Shown here one piece after another: positions 17,740-32,202 of a stretch of DNA of 64,000 nt (position 1 is its first letter; every line of letters starts with the position of its first letter). The notes under the pieces are model-generated. The model saw nothing but the letters and a program-made list of their open reading frames with translations. It made no database searches and had not been told where the DNA came from. Position numbers and translations under genes: made by a program. This DNA is from Cytobacillus firmus. GTDB taxonomy: Bacteria > Bacillota > Bacilli > Bacillales > Cytobacillaceae. The DNA lies in assembly GCF_023715565.1 (NCBI RefSeq), contig NZ_JAMBOJ010000012.1, positions 1 through 64,000 of the forward strand. Direction: 5' to 3'.

Positions 17740-18906
17740 TTAGCGTCTTCTTCGGTTTCTAAGGAAGGCCGGTGTATCAAGTGACTCTTCCTGCGGGTCA
17801 GCCTGCACACGATAGTTATCCTGCACCGGTTCCCGATATTCCCGGGGCTCTCTGACCGACCGGCGACGGCTTGGTTCTTCTGCATAATGATATGTATGAT
17901 CATATTCTTTTTCTACAGATGGTCTTGTACTCGGTTTCACCCTTAACTCCTCTTGTTCATTGAAGCCTGTAGCGATAACCGTTACAAGAATTTCTTCCTT
18001 TAATGAATCATTAATGACTGAACCAAAAATCATATTCACTTCTTCATCTGAAGCAGAAGCAACAATATCTGCAGCCTCCTGAACTTCATATAGGCTGATA
18101 TTTGCTCCGCCTGTAATGTTCATGATGACGCCACGGGCTCCGTTGATGGACGTTTCAAGCAGCGGGCTAGAAATGGCTTTACGGGCTGCTTCAGCTGCAC
18201 GGTCCTCCCCAGTAGCAATCCCGATCCCCATCAGTGCAGTTCCTTTATGAGACATTACTGTTTTGACATCAGCAAAGTCAAGATTGATTAAACCAGGAAC
18301 AGCAATCAGGTCTGAAATGCCCTGAACGCCCTGGCGAAGAACATTATCTGCTTCCATAAATGCTTCAAGCATAGGTGTTTTCTTATCAATAATCTCCAAT
18401 AAGCGATCATTTGGAATAATAATGAGCGTATCCACAGCTTTTTTCATGGCTTCGATGCCTGCATCCGCATTGGCTGCACGCTTGCGTCCTTCAAATTTGA
18501 AAGGACGGGTTACGACACCAATGGTCAGTGCACCCACTTCACGTGCAATTCGTGCAATAGCAGGAGCTGCACCCGTTCCGGTTCCTCCGCCCATTCCGGC
18601 AGTAACGAAGACCATGTCAGCACCCTTCAGCACTTCACGAAGCTGACTTTCACTTTCCTCAGCTGCTTTTCTGCCCACTTCAGGATTTGCCCCAGCACCC
18701 AGGCCCCTTGTTAAGGCTGCACCGATTTGCATGGTTACTTCTGCCTTTGATTGATTTAGAGCTTGTCCATCTGTATTAACAGCAATAAACTCTACTCCCT
18801 CAACTCCATGTTCGATCATCCGATTAACAGCGTTATTCCCCCCGCCGCCGACTCCGATGACTTTGATCGTAGCGTATTGGTCTATATTTGTATCAAACTC
18901 CAGCAT
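17740..18906 (-). CDS. ftsZ: Cell division protein FtsZ, located outside the dcw cluster
   Basis: Tubulin-like GTPase that forms the division ring. The 388-aa product has [10 protein letters not shown], the tubulin signature [10 protein letters not shown], the T7 catalytic loop NLDFADV, a variable acidic/Arg-rich linker (about 316-375) and the conserved C-terminal tail [12 protein letters not shown] that binds FtsA, SepF and ZapA-type partners. The globular part is strongly similar to recalled B. subtilis FtsZ. There is no ftsA, divIB or murein gene beside it: it lies alone between atpC and a small gene, with its own terminator and an attenuator-like leader. In Bacillus the usual ftsZ follows ftsA, so this is probably a second copy; the window cannot prove that. 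GGAGGAG precedes ATG. Confidence 0.95.
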   Translation of the reverse strand: MLEFDTNIDQYATIKVIGVGGGGNNAVNRMIEHGVEGVEFIAVNTDGQALNQSKAEVTMQIGAALTRGLGAGANPEVGRKAAEESESQLREVLKGADMVFVTAGMGGGTGTGAAPAIARIAREVGALTIGVVTRPFKFEGRKRAANADAGIEAMKKAVDTLIIIPNDRLLEIIDKKTPMLEAFMEADNVLRQGVQGISDLIAVPGLINLDFADVKTVMSHKGTALMGIGIATGEDRAAEAARKAISSPLLETSINGARGVIMNITGGANISLYEVQEAADIVASASDEEVNMIFGSVINDSLKEEILVTVIATGFNEQEELRVKPSTRPSVEKEYDHTYHYAEEPSRRRSVREPREYREPVQDNYRVQADPQEESLDTPAFLRNRRRR

Positions 18907-18951
18907 TTCGGCTCCTCCTTTTATTCAAATAGACTTGCATGATATAGCTTT

Positions 18952-18984
18952 AAAAAAGAGAGTAACCTTTAAAGGTTTACTCTC
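18952..18984 (-). promoter_or_regulatory. Attenuator-like hairpin in the ftsZ leader
   Basis: GAGAGTAAACCTTT/AAAGGTTACTCTC hairpin followed on the minus strand by six T residues (18957-18952), 45 bp before the ftsZ start. The remaining 45 bp hold the ribosome site and no promoter I can recognise, so the ftsZ transcript should cross this hairpin. Alternatively it ends an unseen upstream transcript. Confidence 0.6.
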
Positions 18985-19079
18985 TTCTATTGTAAAGGCC
19001 TATATAAAAGAATTCGAGTGATTTATCTCTTTTTTGGGGCAATTTTCTTAAAACTCGGGTGGTAAATATTTCTGAATCA

Positions 19080-19318
19080 AATGCAGAGCGCCTTGTTCAC
19101 CCCCGTCAAGCACAAGACGAGGAGCTCTGAAAGGTGTTCTTTACCTTTCTGGGTGGAATGCCCGAAATGTAGAGATGACTGTCCAGAGGCATAAGACGGT
19201 TCCAGTAAGAAGGTGTATTTTCTTCTGAAAGGAAACAGCTTATGCCCCCGAGTCCCTGGGAGCCGCAACTAGACAAGCTTACGAGGGGGGTAGGTGCTGG
19301 AGCTGGATGCAGATACTC
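19080..19318. repeat. Composite fold-back repeat, family B, between atpC and ftsZ
   Basis: Carries the family blocks twice over: GAGCGCC, AAGCACAAGAC and GAAAGGTGTTCTTTACCTTTC, then AGGCATAAGAC, CAGCTTATGCC and the end GTGCTGGAGCTGGA. The longer length (about 240 bp against 115-180 bp) suggests one element inserted in another. The rest of 18907-19409 has the atpC terminator and the ftsZ leader. Confidence 0.65.
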
Positions 19319-19363
19319 TTCCAAGAGTTATTCACATTATTCAATTTTAAATTTTTTATACAA

Positions 19364-19399
19364 CAAAAAAACACCCCCCAGCCCAGCCAGGAGGTGTTG
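19364..19399 (-). terminator. atp operon terminator
   Basis: ACACCTCC/GGGGGGTGT stem followed by a T7 run on the minus strand, 11 bp past the atpC stop. Confidence 0.85.
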
Positions 19400-19409
19400 T
19401 GAATTGTTA

Positions 19410-19820
<411 letters not shown>

Positions 19821-19839
19821 TTACCCTCCTGGTCCAGAA

Positions 19840-21276
<1,437 letters not shown>

Positions 21277-21283
21277 TTACGAA

Positions 21284-21397
21284 TGCGGAAGCGCCTCGGT
21301 CAGCCCCGACAAGCATAAGACAAGCCCTGCAGGAAGGCGTTCTTACCTTCCTGAAGGGATCGGCTTATGACTCGAGGGCTAGGCGCTGTAGCTGGAC
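21284..21397. repeat. Fold-back repeat, family B, in the atpG-atpD gap
   Basis: The clearest copy. GCGGAAGCGCCT and AGCCCCGACAAGCATAAG on the left pair with CTTATGACTCGAGGGCT and AGGCGCT on the right; the centre is CAGGAAGG..CCTTCCTG with an 8-nt loop. The whole unit could form one hairpin of about 110 nt within the atp mRNA. Confidence 0.8.
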
Positions 21398-21428
21398 TAC
21401 TCTCATTAGAGTATAAATCCAAGTTTTT

Positions 21429-22292
<864 letters not shown>

Positions 22293-22378
22293 TCACCACC
22301 CTTTTTCAAAGTTTGTCAGACCCTAACAAGAGAAGCAAAGGGAGGGGATTAAACCCCTAACCTTATTTGCATGCTCTA

Positions 22379-23902
<1,524 letters not shown>

Positions 23903-23911
23903 CTACGAATC

Positions 23912-25011
<1,100 letters not shown>

Positions 25012-25115
25012 TCATATGCATGATTCCGATTTAGTTTTACAGTTAAAAACATAAAGGAATGGCGAAGGTTCATGGAATGATCTTCGCCATTTTTGAACGA
25101 TTGGTACAGTATTAA

Positions 25116-25367
<252 letters not shown>

Positions 25368-25403
25368 TTAAAATGTTTTGTCCATGAAATGAACAGGTAT
25401 ATA

Positions 25404-26123
<720 letters not shown>

Positions 26124-26513
26124 TCACCTCTCTTCCCGCTGTTTACGTAATTGAAAAGATTGAAGAAAATAATCTATCATAATGACAATATAGGATGTCA
26201 TTAATCCAAATACCACACTGATCAGATGCAGCTTATCAGGGTATTCCAGAGCGATCATCACAGCAAATACTGCTGTAGCCATTCTGGATACCGTTCCAAG
26301 TGAACGCACCTTCTCGCCTCTCTCGACCGCCTCTCCAAATTGCAGCGCCTTTCGTGAAATCAGCCACAAATTGAACAGACTTAAGCCTGTACCAAAAATC
26401 AAGCCAAGAAAAATAGATTGATAAGGTGTAAAACCCCAGCCGAGAACATAAAGAGACAACAATAGGAATATGTATTTCCGCTGTCTTTGAAAAGTTGCTT
26501 TGATTTCCGGCAT
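26124..26513 (-). CDS. atpI: ATP synthase accessory protein AtpI
   Basis: A 129-aa four-helix membrane protein that assists assembly of the c-ring in several bacteria. ATG 26513 gives MPEIKATFQRQRKY, which aligns with recalled B. subtilis MDDPKLTFPRQRKY; an ATG 9 bp upstream sits right against the AGGAGA site and is less likely. It follows the atpZ stop closely, an ATG-TGA arrangement that suggests coupled translation. Confidence 0.93.
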   Translation of the reverse strand: MPEIKATFQRQRKYIFLLLSLYVLGWGFTPYQSIFLGLIFGTGLSLFNLWLISRKALQFGEAVERGEKVRSLGTVSRMATAVFAVMIALEYPDKLHLISVVFGLMTSYIVIMIDYFLQSFQLRKQREER

Positions 26514-26518
26514 GATGT

Positions 26519-26740
26519 TCATTCTCCTGTGAAAAAATGTTGGATTAGGCGTAGCATGGCATATATCCCTGCCCCCAGCCCAATGAACAAGCCGATTAAA
26601 AGGAATAAAGGCTCAGTTGCTGCCTTGCTGTCAAGCCATCTTCCGGCGAAAATGCCAATGAGCGTGGAACCTACTAACTGGGAAAGAATGGCGGACATTA
26701 AGGCCATCGCCTTAAATGGGTTGCGGTCTTTTTGACGCAT
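26519..26740 (-). CDS. atpZ: AtpZ-type accessory membrane protein
   Basis: First gene of the ATP synthase operon: a 73-aa protein with two membrane helices (about residues 11-30 and 42-66). AtpZ/AtpI family proteins are linked to magnesium or calcium transport and to c-ring assembly in alkaliphilic Bacillus. ATG 26740 is chosen because GGGAGG lies 10 nt before it; the longer in-frame reading upstream overlaps the promoter leader and lacks a site. The arginine-rich MRQKDRNPF start and GRWLDSK loop fit the family. Confidence 0.88.
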   Translation of the reverse strand: MRQKDRNPFKAMALMSAILSQLVGSTLIGIFAGRWLDSKAATEPLFLLIGLFIGLGAGIYAMLRLIQHFFTGE

Positions 26741-26866
26741 AAAAACGCATCCTCCCTTAAAGAGAATGGTAAGAGGGTTTGAGGCCATAATTAAACATAT
26801 AAACATCATGCAGAAGTGGGAAATATGTCTGCAAAAATATTTTGAAAACCCTATCATCTTTTACCC

Positions 26867-26901
26867 TTTGTAAGCATACAATAGGGCTTTGTCAATGTCA
26901 A
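26867..26901 (-). promoter_or_regulatory. Tandem overlapping promoters of the atp operon
   Basis: Two adjacent TTGACA boxes (26896-26901 and 26890-26895), each with a -10 box after exactly 17 bp: TATGCT (26873-26878) and TACAAA (26867-26872). Start points would differ by 6 bp. The leader before atpZ is about 120 nt. Confidence 0.75.
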
Positions 26902-26990
26902 TGCGTTTGGAGTGAAAAAGTTCACAAACAAAAAGGTAAAAATATGGTACGTTCACATATTTATCACATTTAATTTTCGTAATTCTATTG

Positions 26991-27018
26991 AAAAAGGAGC
27001 GAGTTTCTGCGTCGCCCC
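26991..27018 (-). terminator. Terminator of the subtilase gene
   Basis: GGGGCGA/TCGCTCC stem (one G-U pair) followed by T5 on the minus strand, 19 bp past the stop. Confidence 0.75.
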
Positions 27019-27036
27019 TGAAAACGCTTTATTTTT

Positions 27037-29301
27037 TTACTTTAATACTTCCTTTTGATCTGCTGAAGACTCCGGGTCTCCCAGCTGGCCATCTGGCCTT
27101 ACAAATAGATATGTTTCGATCCAGTCTTCCCTGCCGGCTTTTTTAGCAAACACTTTCGCCAGATACAGCCCCGGCCCAGGCAGCTTTTCAGCAGGAATTT
27201 CCTGCAGCAGCTGACCCTTTCCGGCATTTCTTTTCCAATCCAGAAATCCCATGAACCGGAGACTTTCCGAATCAAACATCGCAATTCCGAATTCTTCCGC
27301 CCCTCCAGGCAGGTACACCTCATAGCGATACGTTCCAGGCTTATCTCCTTTGCCGATTCCGAATCCCATCACCCTTGGGTAATCCGGCTCTTCCAGCACA
27401 TACAGATATGGAATATGAATTCTCTCTGCACCTGCTTTCAATAGAACGTAGCCGTCATGGATCTTTTTCTTTAAAAGGGTTGGATCAGCAGACATTTTAA
27501 TTTCAGCCTCTTTCTTTTCGCCCGGGTTCAATTGAAACGTCATAGGCATTTCCCAATTGATGCCCTGCTCCTTATAGGGCACGGAAAAGGAATAAGTCTG
27601 CGTTTTTTCACTTATATTTTCAACCGTTATAAAACTGCTGTGATCATGCAGCCTGTCTGCAATCTGGAACTTCCCGAATTGCATGGACGCCGGGAAGACA
27701 AGCGTTTCTGCTTTCAGCGCCTGTTCAAGCTGTATTCGGCCGGCCCCCTGCTCATACGTTCTATAGATTTGTCCATCTGTGTTCTTAATAAGTTTAGCGG
27801 TATTCATGAGTGCTGCCTTGATTTTTTCCGGCCCCCACTCGGGATGAGCCTGTTTGAGGATCGCACAGGCACCGGCTACATGCGGAGCGGCCATGCTTGT
27901 TCCCTGAAGCGGCAGGTATCCTCCGGGAATGGTGCTATTTATGGCAACTCCCGGTGCCACAACATCCGGTTTAATTTCCCATGTGGATGTAACAGGTCCT
28001 CGTGAGCTGAAGTCAGCCAGTATGTCCCTTTCTTCTATTATATTAGTCCGGGCAAGGAGCCTTCCTTTCTTCATGAGCTTCTTGAGGTCCTCTCCTTCTT
28101 CCATTGAAAGCGCTGCGACTGGAATGGGAACCTCGCTGTCCAGATTGCCAAAGAACTTGCCTTTTGTATTGTTATAGATAATGACTCCCTCTGCTCCTGC
28201 CTCCAGTGCATGGACAGCTTTATCTGTAAACGTCAACTCCCCTCTCTCGATTAAGACTATTTTCCCTTCCACATTCTTCAATTCATCCGGATGCCCAATT
28301 CCTCCATCAATCACTTCGTAGGAGCGGTCGAATTCCCAATCCTTTGAACCCTGCAGCAGATCAAGGCGGATTTCACGTCCATTTATACTTAAAAATGGCA
28401 CCTTTAATGTTGGTGTAGAGGCTCCGACAGAAATGGCTTTCGATGCTGTTCCCGGTGATCCGACGGTCCAGATATTCGGGCCAGAATTACCTGAAGAAGT
28501 GACAGCGGTGATTCCTTTTTCAACCGCTTTATTCAAGGCCATGCTTATCGGAAGGTCAGGCCCGTTTACGTTATTTCCCAATGAAAGGTTTAATACATCC
28601 ACTTTATCCTTTATGGCCTGTTCGATGGCCGCTATCACCTGTTCTGTTGTTCCGCTTCCGCCCGGGCCGAGAGCCCTGTAGGCGATGATGGTTGCTTCCG
28701 GTGCGACCCCCTGGATCCTGCCATTTGCCGCAATGATGCCCGCGACGTGAGTGCCGTGCAGTGTGCCTTGTCCCTCGGCTGCCTTCGTTTCCATCGGATC
28801 ACTATCATTATCCACCAAATCGCGACCGCCGCCATAGCTTCTTCGCAAGTCGGGATGATTATAATCAATGCCGGTGTCAATGACACCTACTTTCACCCCC
28901 TTGCCAGTGAGGCGCTGATTATTTTCATCATAATAGCCTCTCGCATTCAGGCCGCCAATGAGCTTGATATTGTCATCGGAATGAACATGATAGGTATTTA
29001 CCGGTGAAACAGAAGAGATTGAATCCAGCTTTTGCAGGCTTTGCAAGGCGGATGGCTTTCCTTTAACGGAAAAGCCAATTAATGCCTGATTGAATGTTTG
29101 CCTGATTTTCAGCTCAGGATTTTGCTCTATTATTTGTTTGATTTCCTGTTTATTATTTGGTTCTTTTAGTACTACAATGGCCACTTTCTCAATATCAGGT
29201 GACTCTTTCGGTATAGGAGGGTGTGAAAGTGTTCGGGCTGAAACCGGAGTTTGAATCAAGAATAAAACTAGTATCGTTATGATGTGAAAGAATTTTTTCA
29301 T
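27037..29301 (-). CDS. Secreted subtilisin-family serine protease, Vpr-like
   Basis: Extracellular S8 endopeptidase, 754 aa from ATG 29301 (AGAGGGTGGG upstream). Order: signal peptide (1-22, ending VSARTLS), I9-type propeptide inhibitor (about 38-108), S8 catalytic domain from about 130 with Asp142 in IDTGIDYNHPDL, His182 in HGTHVAG, oxyanion Asn272 in SSGNSGPN and Ser469 in GTSMAAPH. A protease-associated (PA) insert lies at about 345-425 (GKIVLIERGELTFTDKA). A C-terminal beta-rich domain of about 200 residues follows, of no family I can name. B. subtilis Vpr has a similar plan. It probably supplies amino acids from external protein. A short dyad CCCACCC/GGGTGGG overlaps its ribosome site. 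Confidence 0.93.
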   Translation of the reverse strand: MKKFFHIITILVLFLIQTPVSARTLSHPPIPKESPDIEKVAIVVLKEPNNKQEIKQIIEQNPELKIRQTFNQALIGFSVKGKPSALQSLQKLDSISSVSPVNTYHVHSDDNIKLIGGLNARGYYDENNQRLTGKGVKVGVIDTGIDYNHPDLRRSYGGGRDLVDNDSDPMETKAAEGQGTLHGTHVAGIIAANGRIQGVAPEATIIAYRALGPGGSGTTEQVIAAIEQAIKDKVDVLNLSLGNNVNGPDLPISMALNKAVEKGITAVTSSGNSGPNIWTVGSPGTASKAISVGASTPTLKVPFLSINGREIRLDLLQGSKDWEFDRSYEVIDGGIGHPDELKNVEGKIVLIERGELTFTDKAVHALEAGAEGVIIYNNTKGKFFGNLDSEVPIPVAALSMEEGEDLKKLMKKGRLLARTNIIEERDILADFSSRGPVTSTWEIKPDVVAPGVAINSTIPGGYLPLQGTSMAAPHVAGACAILKQAHPEWGPEKIKAALMNTAKLIKNTDGQIYRTYEQGAGRIQLEQALKAETLVFPASMQFGKFQIADRLHDHSSFITVENISEKTQTYSFSVPYKEQGINWEMPMTFQLNPGEKKEAEIKMSADPTLLKKKIHDGYVLLKAGAERIHIPYLYVLEEPDYPRVMGFGIGKGDKPGTYRYEVYLPGGAEEFGIAMFDSESLRFMGFLDWKRNAGKGQLLQEIPAEKLPGPGLYLAKVFAKKAGREDWIETYLFVRPDGQLGDPESSADQKEVLK

Positions 29302-29378
29302 TAGAAAACCCACCCTCTTTTTGTTTTAGGGTGGGCTGAATAGAAGCCTTGTATGCGTAAATCATTATATAAATACAG

Positions 29379-30668
29379 CTAGTTCAAGGATTCATAAACA
29401 ATATTGGCTACTTTTTTAGAAAGAGCACCTGTGCTTGGGTATGATCCGCTTGGCAAAGGTCCATTGTTTTGTTTATTCGTCAGCAGGATAATCTGAAGGT
29501 TTTCCTTTGGATCAATAATAACCTGCGTTCCGGTAAAACCAGTATGGCCAAAGGCTTTGTCAGAATAGCGATCTCCCATGTACCAGCTTTTATCCAGTTC
29601 CCAGCCATATCCCTGGCCAAAGCGCTGAGGAGAAGTAAAGAGATCAATCACTTCTTTTTCATACAACTTAGCTTTTCCATATGTTCCGCCATTTAACATG
29701 GTCTGGCCCAATACAGCAAGGTCCCTTGCTGTTGAAAATAAGCCTGCATGGCCCGCAACACCTTTATTGCCATAGAAGCTATTTCCATCATTAACTTCTC
29801 CCACTAAAGTGTAGTTTCTCCAGTAGTTAAACATATCAGGGCTTTCTTCAACATAGTAACCGAAATCAGGATCATCAATCATTTTATACTCATAAGGATT
29901 CCCCCATGACGTAGCAGCAATTTTTTTCTTGAAATTGTCTGGTGGAGTAAACATCGTATCGTGCATTTTTAAGGGTTTATAAATATTTTCTTCTAAGTAC
30001 TCATCCAATTTCTGTCCGCTGATCTCTTCGATTAAAAAACCCAGCATCATAAAGCTAAAATCGCTATATCTTCTGTCCGTGCCAGTCGGATATTCAAGCG
30101 GCAGCTGATTTATATAATTCAGAACCTCTTCCGAATTATCAGCGTAAAGGTATGTCGGCTTCCATGGAGTCAGTCCTGAGGTGTGTGTCAGCAGGTCAGC
30201 TACAGTAATATTTTCTTTTCCGTGCTGAGCAAATTGTGGAATAAAATCTGATACCCTGTCATTGACCGAAAGTTGCCCGTCACTGACAAGTTTCATAATG
30301 CCCTGGGTTGTTCCCATCACCTTCGTAACGGAAGCAAGGTCGAACATTGTTTTCTTTTTCATTTTTCTGGGGTTCTCGAGCAATTCCCCCATATCATACT
30401 TTTGTGCATATCCATACGCTTCCTCTTTGACAATCTTTCCATCCTTAGCTACAAGTACTACCGCACCCGGTGTAACACCATCCTCAATAGCCTCCATAAC
30501 TGCTTTATCAATACCCTTCAATTGCTCAGGATCAAAGCCAGCCTTTTTCGGGTGTCCATGACTCAATTTCTGGCCGGGCCGTTCTTTGGCATTTACCATA
30601 TTCCCAGAAAAAGCTGCAGAACTTATGACTAAAGCGAGTAGGATTAACAATAACCTTAATCTTTTCAA
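29379..30668 (-). CDS. Exported serine hydrolase, beta-lactamase/PBP4* family
   Basis: A 429-aa protein with signal peptide (1-27). The class C beta-lactamase-like fold is shown by Ser113-x-x-Lys116 (SVTK), Tyr201-x-Asp203 (YSD in place of YxN) and a C-terminal GHTG motif. Such proteins act as D-amino-acid peptidases, carboxypeptidases or esterases on wall fragments; the substrate cannot be read from sequence. A true beta-lactamase role is unlikely. It lies 77 bp upstream of the subtilase and may share a transcript with it. Confidence 0.9.
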   Translation of the reverse strand: MKRLRLLLILLALVISSAAFSGNMVNAKERPGQKLSHGHPKKAGFDPEQLKGIDKAVMEAIEDGVTPGAVVLVAKDGKIVKEEAYGYAQKYDMGELLENPRKMKKKTMFDLASVTKVMGTTQGIMKLVSDGQLSVNDRVSDFIPQFAQHGKENITVADLLTHTSGLTPWKPTYLYADNSEEVLNYINQLPLEYPTGTDRRYSDFSFMMLGFLIEEISGQKLDEYLEENIYKPLKMHDTMFTPPDNFKKKIAATSWGNPYEYKMIDDPDFGYYVEESPDMFNYWRNYTLVGEVNDGNSFYGNKGVAGHAGLFSTARDLAVLGQTMLNGGTYGKAKLYEKEVIDLFTSPQRFGQGYGWELDKSWYMGDRYSDKAFGHTGFTGTQVIIDPKENLQIILLTNKQNNGPLPSGSYPSTGALSKKVANIVYESLN

Positions 30669-30791
30669 AACTTCATCTCCTTTTTAAAAACTGAACAATA
30701 TACAATATTCTGTATAATTAATACTATCTATCTTTTAATTTATTATCAACCTAGTTTTTAGTATTTTCAGAAAACAGTACTTTCAGATTAT

Positions 30792-30820
30792 AAAAAAACC
30801 ATCAAATGAATGATGGCTTT
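30792..30820 (-). terminator. Terminator of the 79-aa membrane protein gene
   Basis: CCATCA/TGATGG stem with a 6-nt loop followed by T7 on the minus strand, 14 bp past the stop. Confidence 0.8.
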
Positions 30821-30833
30821 GTCCCTTTATGTA

Positions 30834-31073
30834 TTAAAACAGCTGATTCGGTTCCAGTTTTCCTTTTTGAATTAGATGGTCCCGCTTTCTATCTCTCCAC
30901 ATATCCGCCAGGGTCGCTATTATTAATAATACTGTAAGCAGGATTCCTTTTCCTTCTGCCAGTTTAAATACCAGGGCGATGAAACCTTCAGACATGAAGG
31001 TTCCCATTAATGAACCCACAAGCATGATGATCCAGACAATCAATGCTCCTTCTAAAACGGCTAATGCTCTCAT
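30834..31073 (-). CDS. Small membrane protein of unknown function
   Basis: A 79-aa protein with two membrane helices (about residues 6-28 and 43-58) and a basic, charged C-terminal tail (DMWRDRKRDHLIQKGKLEP). GGGAGGTCGAATAA before ATG is a good ribosome site and a terminator follows. I do not recognise the family. It is between the serine hydrolase and a MerR/RacA-like gene, which gives no firm clue to its job. Confidence 0.75.
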   Translation of the reverse strand: MRALAVLEGALIVWIIMLVGSLMGTFMSEGFIALVFKLAEGKGILLTVLLIIATLADMWRDRKRDHLIQKGKLEPNQLF

Positions 31074-31161
31074 TTATTCGACCTCCCGGGTATATAAAAT
31101 CATTATGCCAATACCCCGCAGACAGCAGTCTAAACGTTAATCTTACAATTTGGGCATTCCT

Positions 31162-31758
31162 TTACTTTCCAAATATCTTCTGCCAGATGCTTTTGCTTTT
31201 TTCAGCCTCTAATGCACCGGCTACTTCTTCTACAGACTGTTGTGTCGCCATCAGTTTTTCATAAAGAGATGTAACTTTTTCGCTCTCTTTTTCATAGCCT
31301 TGGGCATGGGCATTTCGTAAATCTTCAATTGTGAGTTTGAGTTCTTGCACCTCATGTATCAACTGTTTGTTTTGTTCCCTGATTTTATTCTGGGTTAAAC
31401 GGGATTGTTCGTTTTGCTGCACGAGGAAGCTGACAAGCTTTTTCATATCTGTCAGTTCAGAATTCACATTCATAAGGGATGTCGAGCTGCTTTCTTCCTC
31501 ATCTTCCACTGTTATGATAACCGGAATTCCTGCATCCTCAAGCTTTGCTGTGACTTCCTCTTTTTTCAGCCCATCTGAATATAATTTACGGATAAATTTA
31601 AGCTTTTCAATTTCGGAAGCCTGGATTTTATAGCGATTATGCTCCTTCCGATAATTTATGTATTCTGCATGCTCCTGCAAATAACGCTTTAAGCTATTCT
31701 CAGGTATGTCCGGAAGTGCCTCTTTAAGCTCCTTCATTGTCAAATACTGATTTGCCAA
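31162..31758 (-). CDS. MerR-type HTH protein with coiled coil (RacA-like)
   Basis: A 198-aa protein. Residues 1-75 form a MerR-like winged helix (YLTMKELKEAL..NSLKRYLQEH..YINYRKEHNRYKIQASEIEKLKFI), followed by a linker, a long coiled coil (about 100-182) and a short basic end (SIWQKIFGK) that could be an amphipathic membrane anchor. B. subtilis RacA, which ties the chromosome to the pole in sporulation, has an HTH plus coiled-coil plan; other proteins of this type (DUF3967 group) are unassigned. There is no effector-binding domain, so a classic metal or drug regulator is unlikely. RacA function is only a guess. Confidence 0.65.
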   Translation of the reverse strand: MANQYLTMKELKEALPDIPENSLKRYLQEHAEYINYRKEHNRYKIQASEIEKLKFIRKLYSDGLKKEEVTAKLEDAGIPVIITVEDEEESSSTSLMNVNSELTDMKKLVSFLVQQNEQSRLTQNKIREQNKQLIHEVQELKLTIEDLRNAHAQGYEKESEKVTSLYEKLMATQQSVEEVAGALEAEKSKSIWQKIFGK

Positions 31759-32078
31759 CGTCCTTCAGCACCTTTCTTGGTATCTTGCCGATCACCCAGC
31801 TCCAGCCGGGCACTACCAATGACTAACCACCTAACCACCAACAAAACCACCACGGTCATTTCCGCCGCCATTCCTTTAACCATAAGTACATCATTTGATC
31901 ACTCTAAAATCACTAGAAACGTTGATATATTAACATTTTGTAAATAACCATCCAACCATCAACATGTTAACCGTGTTCAAATCTACCTTTCATATCTTCT
32001 ATACTCTATCATAACTTTTCCAGCGTGGCGGGGAAAGAGCCTTTTAACATAAAAATAAAATAGATTTCCCGGTTCACC

Positions 32079-32110
32079 TTCAACCATCCACCCACCAACA
32101 TATCAACCAT
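32079..32110. repeat. 32-bp dispersed repeat (copy 2)
   Basis: Near-identical to 17651-17682. Weaker, partly matching strings (AACCACC..CCAACCATCAACATGTTAACC) lie at 31815-31860 and 31940-31975, so the 31759-32202 gap appears to hold several decayed copies. No gene is seen in the gap. Confidence 0.65.
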
Positions 32111-32170
32111 GATGTTTTTCAGGTAATGTGGCCCGCTTCTCCCCTCCCCTTTTTAGAAAAGGAACAGAAA

Positions 32171-32195
32171 ATGCACCCCTTTTTAAAAGAGGTGC
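32171..32195 (-). terminator. mnaA terminator
   Basis: GCACCTCTTTT/AAAAGGGGTGC stem (one G-U pair) followed by ATTTTCTG on the minus strand, 8 bp past the mnaA stop. Confidence 0.65.
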
Positions 32196-32202
32196 AATTC
32201 GA

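Noticed and set aside
29379-30668. Antibiotic-resistance beta-lactamase
   Set aside because: The SVTK and YSD motifs and sequence style fit the broad serine hydrolase/PBP4* family; nothing points to penicillin hydrolysis.
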